Source: Deltaproteobacteria bacterium
GTDB taxonomy: Bacteria > Desulfobacterota > GWC2-55-46 > JAJCZF01
DNA length: 36,482 nt
Assembly: GCA_029262535.1 (NCBI GenBank)
Contig: JAJCZF010000069.1
Coordinates: 1 to 36,482 of the forward strand
Direction: 5' to 3'
Within the stretch, counting starts at the first letter, position 1. Each line of letters begins with the position of its first letter. Below the pieces are notes generated by a model that was not told the origin of the DNA, made no database searches, and saw nothing but the letters and a program-made list of their open reading frames with translations. The translations under genes were made by a program, and so were the position numbers. Positions 35,855 to 36,482 of the stretch are shown one piece after another.

Positions 35855-36482
35855 ATGAAGAGTATCAAGATATTAATAGCCGACGACTTCCCCTTTGTAA
35901 GGAAAGGGATCAGGGTTTGCCTGTCTCAATCCTCTTCCTATTCCATAGTAGGCGAGGCGAGCGACGGTTTGGAGGCGGTAAAGGAAGTAGCAAGGCTTAG
36001 GCCCGATGTCGTTGTCATGGACGTCAACATGCCTAATCTCAGCGGCATCAAGGCCACCGAGCGCATCAAAGAAGAATTTCCCGATACATTAGTAGTAATA
36101 GTCTCTATGCACGACGAGGCGCGTTACGCAACTGACGCATTCAAGGCCGGGGCATCGGGCTATGTACTAAAGGGGTCAGAGTTCGAGGAACTTGAAGCCG
36201 CGATAGAGAAGGCCATGGTGGGAAAGCTCTATGCAAGCCCCACGATTGCCGAAGATCTCCTGGGCGGATTTGTCGAGAAGGTTCGGCAAGGCGTCGACCA
36301 GGATACAACTGGGCTTACGCAGCGGGAAAAGGAAGTGATTAACCTTATCTGTAAGGGCGCTTCATCCCGTGTTATTGCGGGAGAACTCTTTATATCGGAG
36401 TCCACCGTCAAGAGCCACAGGGGCAATATCATGAGGAAGCTCGACGTTCACGACAAGGCCAGCCTCGTGATGGAGGCCATAC
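35855..36482 (+). CDS. NarL/LuxR-type response regulator, 3' end outside the window
   Basis: The receiver domain (about 1-120) has the acidic pair D10-D11, the phosphorylated D56 (VVVMDVNMP), S84 and K106. A LuxR-type helix-turn-helix, about 150-205, begins LTQREKEVINLI and has the recognition helix SESTVKSHRGNIMRKL. No stop occurs before the window end, so only a few residues are missing. ATG 35855 has AGAGAGGA upstream and lies 24 bases after the kinase, so the pair form one two-component system. HisKA_3 kinases normally act on this regulator class. Confidence 0.96.
   Translation, partial: MKSIKILIADDFPFVRKGIRVCLSQSSSYSIVGEASDGLEAVKEVARLRPDVVVMDVNMPNLSGIKATERIKEEFPDTLVVIVSMHDEARYATDAFKAGASGYVLKGSEFEELEAAIEKAMVGKLYASPTIAEDLLGGFVEKVRQGVDQDTTGLTQREKEVINLICKGASSRVIAGELFISESTVKSHRGNIMRKLDVHDKASLVMEAI

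Overview
The window is a gene-dense bacterial chromosome segment in which every supported gene lies on the + strand. The gene order resembles that of Deltaproteobacteria (Desulfobacterota): rpsB-tsf-pyrH-frr-uppS-cdsA-dxr-rseP-tsaB, then ilvD-ilvB-ilvN-ilvC-psd-pssA-leuA-leuC-leuD-leuB-asd-truA. I infer a member of that group or a close relative from synteny and the protein sequences; no database was searched. There is no phage, plasmid or CRISPR signature.

Layout. Bases 1-5296 hold dnaG and rpoD (primase and the housekeeping sigma factor, 7 bases apart) and a B12-type radical SAM protein of unknown function. Bases 5331-14072 hold a translation and envelope block: ribosomal protein S2, EF-Ts, UMP kinase, ribosome recycling factor, undecaprenyl-PP synthase, CDP-diacylglycerol synthase, DXP reductoisomerase, RseP protease and TsaB. 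A small DUF465-like gene with its own near-consensus promoter follows. Bases 14618-28654 hold a branched-chain amino acid block: ilvD, ilvB, ilvN and ilvC make the valine and isoleucine precursors, and leuA, leuC, leuD and leuB extend 2-ketoisovalerate to leucine. It is interrupted by psd and pssA (phosphatidylethanolamine synthesis) and by a small gene resembling bacterial PUR-alpha-like nucleic-acid-binding proteins. A strong terminator ends it after leuB, and asd and truA follow. A tRNA-Ala(CGC) with its own promoter and terminator separates this from a two-component system: a 1961-residue, nine-PAS hybrid-input histidine kinase and a NarL/LuxR-type response regulator cut by the right edge.

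The unusual part is between the genes. From about 8.6 to 26.4 kb most intergenic gaps carry copies of one repeat family: a short perfect or near-perfect palindrome (CCACACCTGTGTGG and covarying versions) joined through an A/T spacer to a CGCGGA...TCCGCG hairpin. Copies with the palindrome on the left sit directly after stop codons; copies with it on the right sit just before the next gene. Several gaps are therefore bracketed by the two orientations. Other repeat types are fused to or mixed with it (GTAGGTTGGGTT inverted repeats, TGTCATTCTGAG repeats, a TAACCTGAACCG hairpin). A 157-bp MITE-like inverted repeat with a 4-bp target duplication sits exactly between ilvB and ilvN. Upstream of ilvB are two diverged 80-85 bp direct repeats, a pair of operator-like sites and a candidate promoter.
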